19,019 nt of DNA from Phytoactinopolyspora endophytica. GTDB taxonomy: Bacteria > Actinomycetota > Actinomycetes > Jiangellales > Jiangellaceae. The DNA lies in contig NZ_ML142861.1 in the NCBI RefSeq assembly GCF_004138495.1, positions 69,887 through 88,905 on the forward strand, in the 5' to 3' direction. Position numbers and translations under genes: made by a program. The notes beneath the pieces were generated by a model. The model worked only from the letters and a program-made list of their open reading frames with translations, searched no databases and was not told the DNA's origin. Of this stretch, positions 1-7,417 are shown piece by piece; within the stretch, counting starts at the first letter, position 1; each line of letters opens with the position of its first letter.

Positions 1-485
1 CCTGACCAGATCCGTTCGAACGCGGCGAAGGCCTCCGGGAACCAGGCCTCTCCCCGGCGCAGCTCCGCGACCTCCCGACGATCCGAGTCGGTGATATCCA
101 GGCCCACCACCCGGGGACTGGGCGTGACCAGAACGAGGCGGCCGATGCGGTCCGGGTAGCGCGCGGCGTACAACACCGCAAGCGTGCCACCGGCCGAATG
201 TCCCAGCAGGTCGACCCGTTCCAGGCCGAGATGCTCGCGCAGCGCCTCGACATCGTCGACCAGCCGGTCACACCGGTAACTCGCCGGATCCGCCGGTACC
301 TCCGATTCCCCGGTTCCGCGCAGGTCGAGCAGGACCAGCGAGCGGTGTGCGGGCAACCCGCCCATGTCACCGAGATACGCAGAGGCCCGCATGGGGCCGC
401 CGGGCAGACAGACCAGCGGCGGGTCACCCTCGCCGGCCTGGTGGTACGCCAGCCGTGTGCCGTCGGCCGCGTAGAAGATCGTCAT
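1..485 (-). CDS. alpha/beta hydrolase (proline iminopeptidase-like), 3' part outside the window
   Basis: The visible 161 residues are the N-terminal part of an alpha/beta-hydrolase of the prolyl-aminopeptidase-like group, normally about 270-300 residues, so the C-terminal cap and the catalytic Asp/His lie beyond the window edge. Seen: an oxyanion-type LPGGP at residues 27-31, LDLRGTGES at about 53-61, and the nucleophile elbow GHSAGG with Ser97. There is no signal peptide, so the protein should be cytoplasmic. The ATG at 483-485 is preceded by an AGGAT ribosome-binding site and lies 36 nt after the alpha-glucuronidase stop, so it is probably the last visible gene of the xylan-fragment operon. 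The family is broad and the true substrate cannot be read from sequence. A peptidase or a small-ester hydrolase, for example one removing an acyl decoration from imported oligosaccharides, are both possible; the latter is inference from context only. Confidence 0.85.
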   Translation of the reverse strand, partial: MTIFYAADGTRLAYHQAGEGDPPLVCLPGGPMRASAYLGDMGGLPAHRSLVLLDLRGTGESEVPADPASYRCDRLVDDVEALREHLGLERVDLLGHSAGGTLAVLYAARYPDRIGRLVLVTPSPRVVGLDITDSDRREVAELRRGEAWFPEAFAAFERIWS

Positions 486-521
486 TCAGAGATCCTACGG
501 ACGGCGGGTGCCGGATGTCAC

Positions 522-2711
522 TCAATATATGGTGCGCCCGTACGCGTCGGGCACGCCCGACTTCCGGTAGAAGTACGTGCACAGCTGGTCACGCCATTCA
601 CGAGCGGAACGCAGCTGTTCCTGGAGGCGATCGGTGACGCGGTCGAAGACGTCGCTGGGAACCCGGCCTTCGAGCGTCGACCACGATGCGACCATCCCCT
701 CGACCGCTTCGACGCCGGCGAAATGGGTGTCGTAGATGTGCTGGATCACCGTGGAGCCGGACCGCAACACGTGCGAGTACGGCACGTGGTGGAAGAAGAG
801 CAGCAACTCGTCGGGGCAGTCCGCGCGCGACTCGTAGATGTCCCGCCAGGGAGCCGGGTACTGGCCGATGAAACCGGTGCCGGTAGCGCGGGTGCGGTCC
901 ACGCCGATGCCGTCGCGGTCGGCGAAGTGGTAGGTGCCCCACGGCGTGTACTCGTAGCCGTCCACATCGGGTCCGTAGTGGTGCCCCGGCCGCACCATGA
1001 ACCCGACGCCAAGTGGAGCCGTGTAGTTCTCGTACGTGCGCCACGAGTGGTCCATCACGCTGTGCAGAGTGGTTCGCACATCACCGCCGGCACGGAAGGT
1101 CAGCCCGATCCATTCGTCGAGGATCGCCGCCGGGTCCAGCGTGGCGTCCCACGCCAGCCTCCCGAAGGCGTACAGGTTGGCCTGCGCCAGCGGATGCCCG
1201 GTCCAGAACCGGTCGTCGCCGACGTTGGAGACAGCCGTCAAGCCTCCGTCCGCGATGTCCGACACGGTAGTGCCCGACGGTGCCTGGCCCGTGGTGTCAC
1301 CTGTGCCGGCTTTCACGCCGTCGGGTGCGGCTCCCCAGGGCTGGAAGCTCAGGATCTCGCTCCAGCACGGCGCCAGGTAGCACACGTGCTTCTGCTGCCC
1401 GGTGTACTCCTGCGTCACCTGCAGCTCCACCGCAAGCCGGGTCCGCGGCATCGCCGCAACCACCGGTGACACCGGCTCTCGCGTCTGGAAGTCCATCGGT
1501 CCGTGCTTGACCTGCACGATCACGTTATCGTCGAACCGGCCGTCGAGCGGCGCGAAATGGTCGTACGCGGCACGGGCACGATCCGTGGAACGGTCGCGCC
1601 AGTCCTGACGATGGTTGTAGACGAACGCTCGCCAGCGCACGATTCCGTCGAACGGAGCAAGCGCGCGGGCCAGCAGGTTCGCGCCGTCGGCGTGGTCGCG
1701 GCCGTACGCGAACGGCCCCGGTTGCCCCTCGGAGTCCGCCTTGACCAGGTAGCCGCCGAAGTCCGGGATGGTCTCGTACACCCGGGCCGTGGCGTCGTTC
1801 CACCAAGCCTGCACATCCGGGTCGAGCGGATCCGACGTTTCCAGTCCGCCCAGCACGATCGGCGAGGCGAAGTTCACCGACAGGTGCACCCGGATTCCCC
1901 ACGGCCGGAACACCTCGGCGATCCGTGCCACCTCGCCCAGGTCCTCGGTCAGCAGCCGCGCCTCCCGAGCGTGGACGTTGACGTTGTTGACGGCGACCCG
2001 GTTGACCCCGATGGCCGCGAGCAGCCTGGCGTACCGCTCGACGCGCGAGAGGTCGGCACGGACCCCGCCGCCGGCATAGAAGATCGAGCCACCGGCATAG
2101 CCGCGCTCGACCTGCCCCATCACTGGATGGACGTCGACGTTGTCCCAGTGGTCGAGCATGCGCAGCGCATGTGCCGGCTCGTGTCGCTCAGCCGGCCGGT
2201 CCGGCCCGGTGAGCGTGTCACCGTCACGCAGCAGATGGAACATGCCGTACAGCAGCCCGGGGCCGTCGCCGGCGACGACGGCAGTCACACCTTCCCGACG
2301 GGCGACGACGTAGCCCTGAGCGCCGAGCGGAGCACCCGTCGCGATTGCCATGGCCTCGCGAAGCACAGCACCAGCTGCGCCCTCGACGTCCGCGTGTACA
2401 CCGCCACCCGAGTCGTCGCCTCCGGGACCATCGCCGTCCGGCCTACCGAAGCCACGGCCACCGCTCGAGTTGTCATCGCTCAGGCCCGCGATGGTGGCGA
2501 GCACAACGGCGACGTCGCCGTCTCCTTCGCCGTCCCGGCCCGTGCCAAGTTGCCCGCGGTGCGCCGCTGCCGCCCGGCGGACCTCCCCTCGGACGGTCTC
2601 GACCAACGGCCCATCGCCGACGACGAGCGTCCGTCCCGTGCCCAGCACCTTGAACGCGGCGTCCGGCAGCCATGCAGAGTGCTCGCGATGCTCGAAAGGG
2701 GGTCCGTTCAT
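522..2711 (-). CDS. aguA: alpha-glucuronidase, glycoside hydrolase family 67
   Basis: Removes (4-O-methyl-)alpha-D-glucuronic acid from the non-reducing-end xylose of imported xylo-oligosaccharides, in the cytoplasm (no signal peptide). The 729 residues cover a full GH67 enzyme. In the family the catalytic acid sits in a KADSEGQPGP motif, here Glu328. The paired bases are Asp407 in KHGPMDFQ and Glu435 in VTQEYTGQ, and their 28-residue spacing equals that of Asp365/Glu393 in the Cellvibrio enzyme (from memory). Odd: residues about 77-107 of the N-terminal domain are a Gly/Asp/Ser-rich low-complexity stretch (SSGGRGFGRPDGDGPGGDD) not expected in this domain. The ATG at 2709-2711 has GAGGAG 4 nt upstream. 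It lies 82 nt downstream of the GH42 stop, across an inverted repeat. Family assignment is very secure. Confidence 0.96.
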   Translation of the reverse strand: MNGPPFEHREHSAWLPDAAFKVLGTGRTLVVGDGPLVETVRGEVRRAAAAHRGQLGTGRDGEGDGDVAVVLATIAGLSDDNSSGGRGFGRPDGDGPGGDDSGGGVHADVEGAAGAVLREAMAIATGAPLGAQGYVVARREGVTAVVAGDGPGLLYGMFHLLRDGDTLTGPDRPAERHEPAHALRMLDHWDNVDVHPVMGQVERGYAGGSIFYAGGGVRADLSRVERYARLLAAIGVNRVAVNNVNVHAREARLLTEDLGEVARIAEVFRPWGIRVHLSVNFASPIVLGGLETSDPLDPDVQAWWNDATARVYETIPDFGGYLVKADSEGQPGPFAYGRDHADGANLLARALAPFDGIVRWRAFVYNHRQDWRDRSTDRARAAYDHFAPLDGRFDDNVIVQVKHGPMDFQTREPVSPVVAAMPRTRLAVELQVTQEYTGQQKHVCYLAPCWSEILSFQPWGAAPDGVKAGTGDTTGQAPSGTTVSDIADGGLTAVSNVGDDRFWTGHPLAQANLYAFGRLAWDATLDPAAILDEWIGLTFRAGGDVRTTLHSVMDHSWRTYENYTAPLGVGFMVRPGHHYGPDVDGYEYTPWGTYHFADRDGIGVDRTRATGTGFIGQYPAPWRDIYESRADCPDELLLFFHHVPYSHVLRSGSTVIQHIYDTHFAGVEAVEGMVASWSTLEGRVPSDVFDRVTDRLQEQLRSAREWRDQLCTYFYRKSGVPDAYGRTIY

Positions 2712-2743
2712 TCCACTCCTCGGTAACGTGTCACCCGGCTTCG

Positions 2744-2797
2744 TTGATCAAGTACGAGTTCGTGGCGCTATAGGCCACCAAAGTCGTATCTGATCAA
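2744..2797 (-). repeat. intercistronic imperfect inverted repeat between the GH42 and GH67 genes
   Basis: Outer arms TTGATCA (2744-2750) / TGATCAA (2791-2797) and TACGA (2753-2757) / TCGTA (2784-2788) pair around a 2-nt mismatch. An inner stem GTGGC (2762-2766) / GCCAC (2774-2778) closes a 7-nt loop. The upstream gene's TGA stop (2794-2796) lies inside the outer arm. There is no T-tract, so a plain intrinsic terminator is unlikely. An mRNA-processing or stabilising hairpin, or a protein-binding palindrome, fits better. Confidence 0.6.
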
Positions 2798-4860
2798 GGA
2801 GAGTCCGCATGCTCGCGGAGGATCAGGACGTCGGTCGGCTCCATGCGCACGGTCTGGCCGTGCGCATACTCCTCGCCGGTCAGCAGGTCGGTGCCGGTCG
2901 CGTGCAGGGCGACGTCGACCGCCTCGCGACCGTGGTGAAGCAGGAACGCGGTCCGGGTGCCGTCATTTCCCTCGCGGACCGCCAGCTCGAGGTCCTCGAC
3001 GTCCGCGTAGGGTCCTACCAGCCCGTGTCGACGCAGGATCCGGCCGACCACCCAACCGACGCCGTCGTCGTCCAGGGAGGTCGCCACGTACCAGGCTTCG
3101 CCGCCGTCGCCGACGCGGTTCCTGGTCACAGCCGGTGTCCCCGCGTAGAAGTCGGCGCCGTACGTGCCCATCACCTCGGCGCCCTGCGGGATCACCACCT
3201 CGAAGATCAGCCGCCCTTCAGACACCACGGACTCGTCCGGGTCTCCCAGCCGGACCGGGTTGACGACGTCCGGCGGCTGAGCGTCGGTCTCCTCCACGCG
3301 CAGCCCGAACATGCCGGCCAGCGGGCCCGGGACGTCGGCGAGGAAGGCGTTGTCGTGCTCGTCCACGCGTCCGGACAGGAACGTGGACAGCACCGACCCA
3401 CTCCGAGCGACGACCCGCTCCAACCGCTGGGCGAGGTCCCCCTTGAGCATGTGCAGCAGCGGGGCCACCACCACGTCGTAGCCGGAGAGGTCCGCAGTGA
3501 CCGGGATGACGTCGAGGGCGACGTTGGCCTGCCACAGCGCCCGGTGGTAGGCCATCACCACTTCCTGGTAGCGCACGTGCCGGTTCGGCCCGTCGGAGAT
3601 CTCCGCCGCCCACCAGCTGTCCCAGTCGAAGAGCAGCGCGACGCGCGCCGGAGTCCGTGCCCCCAGGACGGCGTCGCCGAGCCGGTCCAGCTCCTCACCC
3701 AGTTTCGCCACCTCGCGGAAGCTTCGGTTGTCCGTCCGGCCGGCATGGTCGAGCACCGCTCCGTGGTACTTCTCGCATGCGCCGCGCGACTGCCGCATCT
3801 GGAAGAACAGGACCGCGTCCGCGCCGTGCGCGACCGACTGCCACGACCACAGCCGCATGACCCCGGGCCGCTTCACAGGGTTCACGTCCCGGCTGGCGGT
3901 CATCGTCGGGGTCTGCTCCATCAGCCAGAACGGAGCACCGTCTTTCAGGCCGCGCATCAGGTCGTGGGTGAGCGCCATCCGGGCATGCGAGCGCTCGTCC
4001 GGCGGGTAGTTGTCCCACGAGGCGAAGTCCAGGTGTTCAGCCCACCGGTGGTAGTCGATCGGCCGGTACATGCCCATGAAGTTGGTCGTCACCGGTGTCG
4101 TCGCGTCGTGCCGGCGGATGGCCGCCTTCTCGTCGACGAAGTTCGCCAGCATGGCGTCAGACGTGAAGCGCATGTAGTCGAGGGTGATGCCCTGGAATGC
4201 GGTGTGGTTCGGCCCGCGCCAGTGCTCGCTGAGCGCGTTCGGCGGGACGATCTGTTCCCAGTCGGTGAACCGGTGCGACCAGAAGGTCGTGTTCCACGCA
4301 TGGTTGAGCGCGTCCAGCGAGCCATGGTGCTCGCGAAGCCACAGCCGGAACGCCGCCGCGCAGTGGTCGCAGTAGCAGGCGCCGCCGTACTCGTTCCCGA
4401 CGTGCCAGGCCACCAGCGACGAGTGACCGGCGTACCGTTGCGCGATACGGTCGGCGAGCGCAGCGGACAGCCGCCGGAAGGCCGGTGAGCTGGGGCAGGC
4501 GTTGTGCCGCTGCCCGTAGACGTGCCGCCGTCCTTCGAAGTCAGTACGGCAGACCTCGGGGTACTGGTGCGCGAGCCATGGCGGCATAGCGCCGGTCGCG
4601 GTGGCGATCACCAGCCGCTTGCCGGCCGACGTCGTCGTCTGGACGACCTCATCGAGCAGGGAGAAGTCGTAGGTCTGTTCATCCGGCTGCAGCAGCGACC
4701 AGTCGAAGACGCCGACGGTGAGCGTGTCGATGTGGGCGAGCTTGAAGGCGGTGAGGTCGTCGTCCCAGACGGTCCGTGGCCACTGCTCGGGGTTGTAGTC
4801 CCCGCCGTAGAGGATCTTGTCGTGAACGCGGTCGCCCAGATGCGGAGCGGCGGAACTCAT
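2794..4860 (-). CDS. beta-galactosidase, glycoside hydrolase family 42
   Basis: A 688-residue GH42 enzyme (retaining beta-galactosidase; some members act on alpha-L-arabinopyranosides). It opens with the family signature LYGGDYNPEQWP (residues 18-28). The acid/base is Glu157 in WHVGNEYGGACYC and the nucleophile Glu315 in FWLMEQTPT. The zinc-cluster cysteines known from the Thermus enzyme are present: Cys122, Cys162, Cys164, Cys167. A trimerisation domain and a C-terminal beta domain follow. There is no signal peptide. The open frame extends upstream to 5619, but that part is a shadow of the two preceding genes. The ATG at 4858-4860 overlaps the DUF624 stop as ATGA and has GAGGAG 11 nt upstream, so translation is probably coupled. 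In an aldouronate cluster it probably trims galactosyl or arabinopyranosyl side groups; this substrate is inferred. Confidence 0.95.
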   Translation of the reverse strand: MSSAAPHLGDRVHDKILYGGDYNPEQWPRTVWDDDLTAFKLAHIDTLTVGVFDWSLLQPDEQTYDFSLLDEVVQTTTSAGKRLVIATATGAMPPWLAHQYPEVCRTDFEGRRHVYGQRHNACPSSPAFRRLSAALADRIAQRYAGHSSLVAWHVGNEYGGACYCDHCAAAFRLWLREHHGSLDALNHAWNTTFWSHRFTDWEQIVPPNALSEHWRGPNHTAFQGITLDYMRFTSDAMLANFVDEKAAIRRHDATTPVTTNFMGMYRPIDYHRWAEHLDFASWDNYPPDERSHARMALTHDLMRGLKDGAPFWLMEQTPTMTASRDVNPVKRPGVMRLWSWQSVAHGADAVLFFQMRQSRGACEKYHGAVLDHAGRTDNRSFREVAKLGEELDRLGDAVLGARTPARVALLFDWDSWWAAEISDGPNRHVRYQEVVMAYHRALWQANVALDVIPVTADLSGYDVVVAPLLHMLKGDLAQRLERVVARSGSVLSTFLSGRVDEHDNAFLADVPGPLAGMFGLRVEETDAQPPDVVNPVRLGDPDESVVSEGRLIFEVVIPQGAEVMGTYGADFYAGTPAVTRNRVGDGGEAWYVATSLDDDGVGWVVGRILRRHGLVGPYADVEDLELAVREGNDGTRTAFLLHHGREAVDVALHATGTDLLTGEEYAHGQTVRMEPTDVLILREHADSP

Positions 4861-5555
4861 ACGGTGAAGTTCTCCTCGATATCTCTGATGATCGCTTTGG
4901 CGTTGTGGAACAGGATCAGGGCGAAGAGCGATCCGAACACGGCCGGCACCCAGTCCGAGGTCATGACCGTGAGGCCCAGCCCCAGCACGGTAATGGAGAG
5001 CGCACCGAGGGTGACCCACGGGAACCGTCCGGCATGGTGCAGAGCGAGCTTCAGCGCATCGCGAGTGCGCAGCTCGAACAGCGAGGTCACCACCAGTGCG
5101 TGCAGCATGATGACGACCACCACGATGGCCACCAGGACGAGGATCATGCCCAGTACGACGCGCGCGCCGCCGTTCAGGGATCCGATCGCGTCCAGATGCG
5201 CCAGGTCGATGCCGAGCACCGCGAGCACCGCCAGCGCCGGCACCCACCAGCGCAGGATGCCGACCGCGTTGAGCCGGTATCCGCGCACGAAATGCCGTGC
5301 CGGCTCCAGGCCGCCCTGGCTCAACGCCGCGCGCCATGCGAAGATCGTCGCGGACAGGGCTGGCCCGCACGGCACCAGGGCGAGCGCGACGAGCGGGATG
5401 TTCGACGGCTCGGGTGCCAGTGAGAAGAGCAGGATCAGGCCGGGCGACGCCGACAGGATCAGCAGGAACTCGAGCACCAGGACGTGGTATACGGCCGCGG
5501 CACCCCGTGCCATGGGACCGTCGCCGAACTCGCGTTGGCTTTGCACGGCACTCAT
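4857..5555 (-). CDS. DUF624 (YesL-like) membrane protein
   Basis: A 232-residue integral membrane protein of the DUF624/YesL family, commonly encoded beside LplABC-type sugar transporters and glycosidase genes in Firmicutes and Actinobacteria; its molecular role is not established. Visible hydrophobic spans lie at about residues 20-45, 53-72, 103-117, 130-158, 178-200 and 203-217. It ends with a polar tail, AKAIIRDIEENFTV, that matches the usual family ending. The ATG at 5553-5555 overlaps the GH39 stop (ATGA), and a strong GAAGGAGGTG ribosome-binding site lies inside the 3' end of the GH39 gene, 7 nt upstream. The stop in turn overlaps the GH42 start. An accessory role for the neighbouring ABC transporter is plausible but unproven. 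Confidence 0.88.
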   Translation of the reverse strand: MSAVQSQREFGDGPMARGAAAVYHVLVLEFLLILSASPGLILLFSLAPEPSNIPLVALALVPCGPALSATIFAWRAALSQGGLEPARHFVRGYRLNAVGILRWWVPALAVLAVLGIDLAHLDAIGSLNGGARVVLGMILVLVAIVVVVIMLHALVVTSLFELRTRDALKLALHHAGRFPWVTLGALSITVLGLGLTVMTSDWVPAVFGSLFALILFHNAKAIIRDIEENFTV

Positions 5556-7174
5556 CCTTGCGCACCTCCTTCGCCGAACGGGGTGTGACCGAGCAGCCGT
5601 CCGTCGTCGATGCCGGCAACGTCGTTCAACCCTGGCGAGCCGGAGCCGTCAGGCTCACCAGGGGCAGCGGTGGGGTTCTCAGCCGAGCCGTTCGCCGGCC
5701 CGGCCGGCAGCAGGTCCACGAGGGTGACCTCGTGCCGGGTGAGGATGAGGTCGAGCGCCACCCGGCCATCGTTTCCGGTGGTCAGCGAGGAGTGCCGCAC
5801 AGTCGGCCGGGAGGCCTCGTGCAGCAGGTCGAGCTGGCGGTGGCTGGGGTGCCGAGGGCTGCCGAGCTCGCGCCACAGCGTCCACGCATTGCCCGATTCC
5901 TCGTCCACGCTGCGGCGGATCATCGCGACGGACGTGCCCGGGGCTGCACCGACGGGGACATCGAGTCGCAGCTCGTGCCGCTCGGGGGCGCTACCGTACG
6001 GCCCGTCGTCGGACCCGCCGACCGGTTGCCAGGCGAGCACGGTGACACGGCCGTCGTCGTGCCTGGTGACAAGGTGATCCGCGCCTCTCGCGAGGATGTG
6101 CCGCCCGGCGCGGGCCATGAACACGTACAGGTGGAACGTCGGCTTCGGGAGCCCCCGGTGGCTCACCAGCCCGAACCCACCGTGGAACAAGGACGTGGGC
6201 ACGCCGACCTCTTCGAAGACGTCGCAGAACGTCCAGTAGGAGAAGGAGTCGACCAGGTCACCGCCGCCCGCCACGACCGGGGCCAGATACGCAGCGTTGT
6301 AGGCGGTGTCGTGGATCGGGTTGTCCGGCCGGTAAGAGGTGTTGAACTCGGTGATGTGCACCGGCAGGTCCGCCAGAGGTGTGCCGGCCAGGTGGCGCCG
6401 CGGCGCCGCGAACTGATCGAGCAGCGACGACGGCGGCGCAAGCGTCTGGTAGACGCCGAACGGGACCGGCTGCGCCTGCCCGGACGAGTACCCGTGCCGG
6501 CTGACGAAGTCGATCGGCGCGTCTTTCGCCGTGACGAACTCGGCGAACGGCTCCCACCAGTCATCCGAGCCCGGCGAGATCGCCGGGCCACCCACCTGCA
6601 GCTCGGCGTCGACGTCCTTGACCGCCTTCGCCGTCACTTCGTACAGGCGGTGGTACTCGTTCTGGCTGGCGTCCTGCCAGAACTGGGTCAGGTCCGGCTC
6701 GTTCCACACTTCGATCGGCCAGCGACGCACCTCCTCAACCCCATACCGGTCGACAAGATGCCGCAACGTCGCCGAAACCAGCTCGCTCCACTCGGCATAC
6801 GACTTCGGCGGCGTCACGTTGCCCTGCCACCAGAACACGGTCTGGTCGCCTGACGCCAGCTCACCCGGCATGAAGCCGAGCTCCAGGAACGGCCGGATGC
6901 CATGCCGCAGCCACCCGTCGACCACCTGGTCCACGTGCGTGAACGAATGCCGCACCGCGCGTCCCGCGGCGCCGTCGTACGCCCGGTACACCGCCATCCC
7001 GTCGCTGAACAGGCCGTGCCCGCGCACGTACCGGAAGCCGATCGCGTCCTGCACGAGCGCGAGCGACTCGAGGTAGTCCGCCCGCAACGCCAGATCAACG
7101 CGGCCCGTGCCGACGCACTCGCGCCACGCCCCACTCAGCACCCCAACCGGCTCCGCCGGCACGTCAACGCGCAT
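5552..7174 (-). CDS. xynB: beta-xylosidase, glycoside hydrolase family 39
   Basis: A 540-residue cytoplasmic GH39 enzyme that releases xylose from the non-reducing end of xylo-oligosaccharides with retention. The acid/base is Glu159 in IEVWNEPDL and the nucleophile Glu276 in HITEFNTSY. These are almost the same numbers as Glu160/Glu277 of the Thermoanaerobacterium enzyme (from memory). The catalytic barrel spans about residues 1-345, and the C-terminal beta-sandwich ends near LVDLLP (about 490). A further ~50-residue Gly/Pro/Ala/Asp-rich tail follows and looks disordered. Its coding DNA contains the ribosome-binding site of the DUF624 gene, which may explain part of it. The ATG at 7172-7174 has AAGGAG 10 nt upstream. 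The 243-nt gap from the binding-protein gene is filled by a large inverted repeat, so expression may be set apart from the transporter genes. Confidence 0.95.
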   Translation of the reverse strand: MRVDVPAEPVGVLSGAWRECVGTGRVDLALRADYLESLALVQDAIGFRYVRGHGLFSDGMAVYRAYDGAAGRAVRHSFTHVDQVVDGWLRHGIRPFLELGFMPGELASGDQTVFWWQGNVTPPKSYAEWSELVSATLRHLVDRYGVEEVRRWPIEVWNEPDLTQFWQDASQNEYHRLYEVTAKAVKDVDAELQVGGPAISPGSDDWWEPFAEFVTAKDAPIDFVSRHGYSSGQAQPVPFGVYQTLAPPSSLLDQFAAPRRHLAGTPLADLPVHITEFNTSYRPDNPIHDTAYNAAYLAPVVAGGGDLVDSFSYWTFCDVFEEVGVPTSLFHGGFGLVSHRGLPKPTFHLYVFMARAGRHILARGADHLVTRHDDGRVTVLAWQPVGGSDDGPYGSAPERHELRLDVPVGAAPGTSVAMIRRSVDEESGNAWTLWRELGSPRHPSHRQLDLLHEASRPTVRHSSLTTGNDGRVALDLILTRHEVTLVDLLPAGPANGSAENPTAAPGEPDGSGSPGLNDVAGIDDGRLLGHTPFGEGGAQG

Positions 7175-7223
7175 TTCTCGCTCTCTCCTTCTTCCAACCG
7201 AACACTGCGAGGCGAACTACTGA

Positions 7224-7404
7224 GCTCCGGCAGGTGGAGACCTCTCCGCCGCAGCGGACCACGAGGTGGGAGGGGAGGAGTTCCCCTCCAGGGTAGGCGC
7301 GGGCGTCGGCGTGGGAGGAGCCCCGCGACGACCTCGCCGCGGGCGAGGAGGGGAACTCCTCCCCTCCCACCGGACCCGCAACCAAAGTCTCCACCTGCCG
7401 GAGC
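7224..7404. repeat. 181-bp nested inverted-repeat element in the SBP-GH39 gap
   Basis: The terminal arms are perfect over 18 bp: GCTCCGGCAGGTGGAGAC at 7224-7241, with its exact reverse complement at 7387-7404. A second perfect pair, 25 bp each, lies inside (7265-7289 and 7347-7371; core GGGAGGGGAGGAGTTCCCCT). The stretches between outer and inner arms are unequal (23 and 15 nt) and only partly similar. A third partial copy, GTGGGAGGAGCCCC, begins at 7311. No clear target-site duplication and no coding capacity are seen. It begins 13 nt after the binding-protein stop. It is either a MITE/REP-like insertion or a very stable attenuating/processing hairpin. Confidence 0.85.
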
Positions 7405-7417
7405 GGTCCGAGACGGC

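Noticed and set aside
198..1469. 423-residue open frame on the plus strand
   Set aside because: Antisense shadow of the alpha/beta hydrolase and GH67 genes; no family resemblance, Arg/Val/Gly-rich composition typical of GC-rich antisense frames.
2809..4488. 559-residue plus-strand open frame
   Set aside because: Antisense to the GH42 gene, whose catalytic and zinc residues are clear on the other strand.
4861..5619. N-terminal extension of the GH42 frame upstream of 4860
   Set aside because: Runs through the DUF624 gene; extension is Arg/Ala-rich, and the GH42 signature begins right after the Met at 4860.
5297..6853. 518-residue plus-strand open frame
   Set aside because: Antisense to the GH39 gene; no domain recognisable.
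7224..7404. Classical insertion sequence
   Set aside because: Far too short, no transposase frame and no convincing target-site duplication; kept only as an inverted-repeat element.
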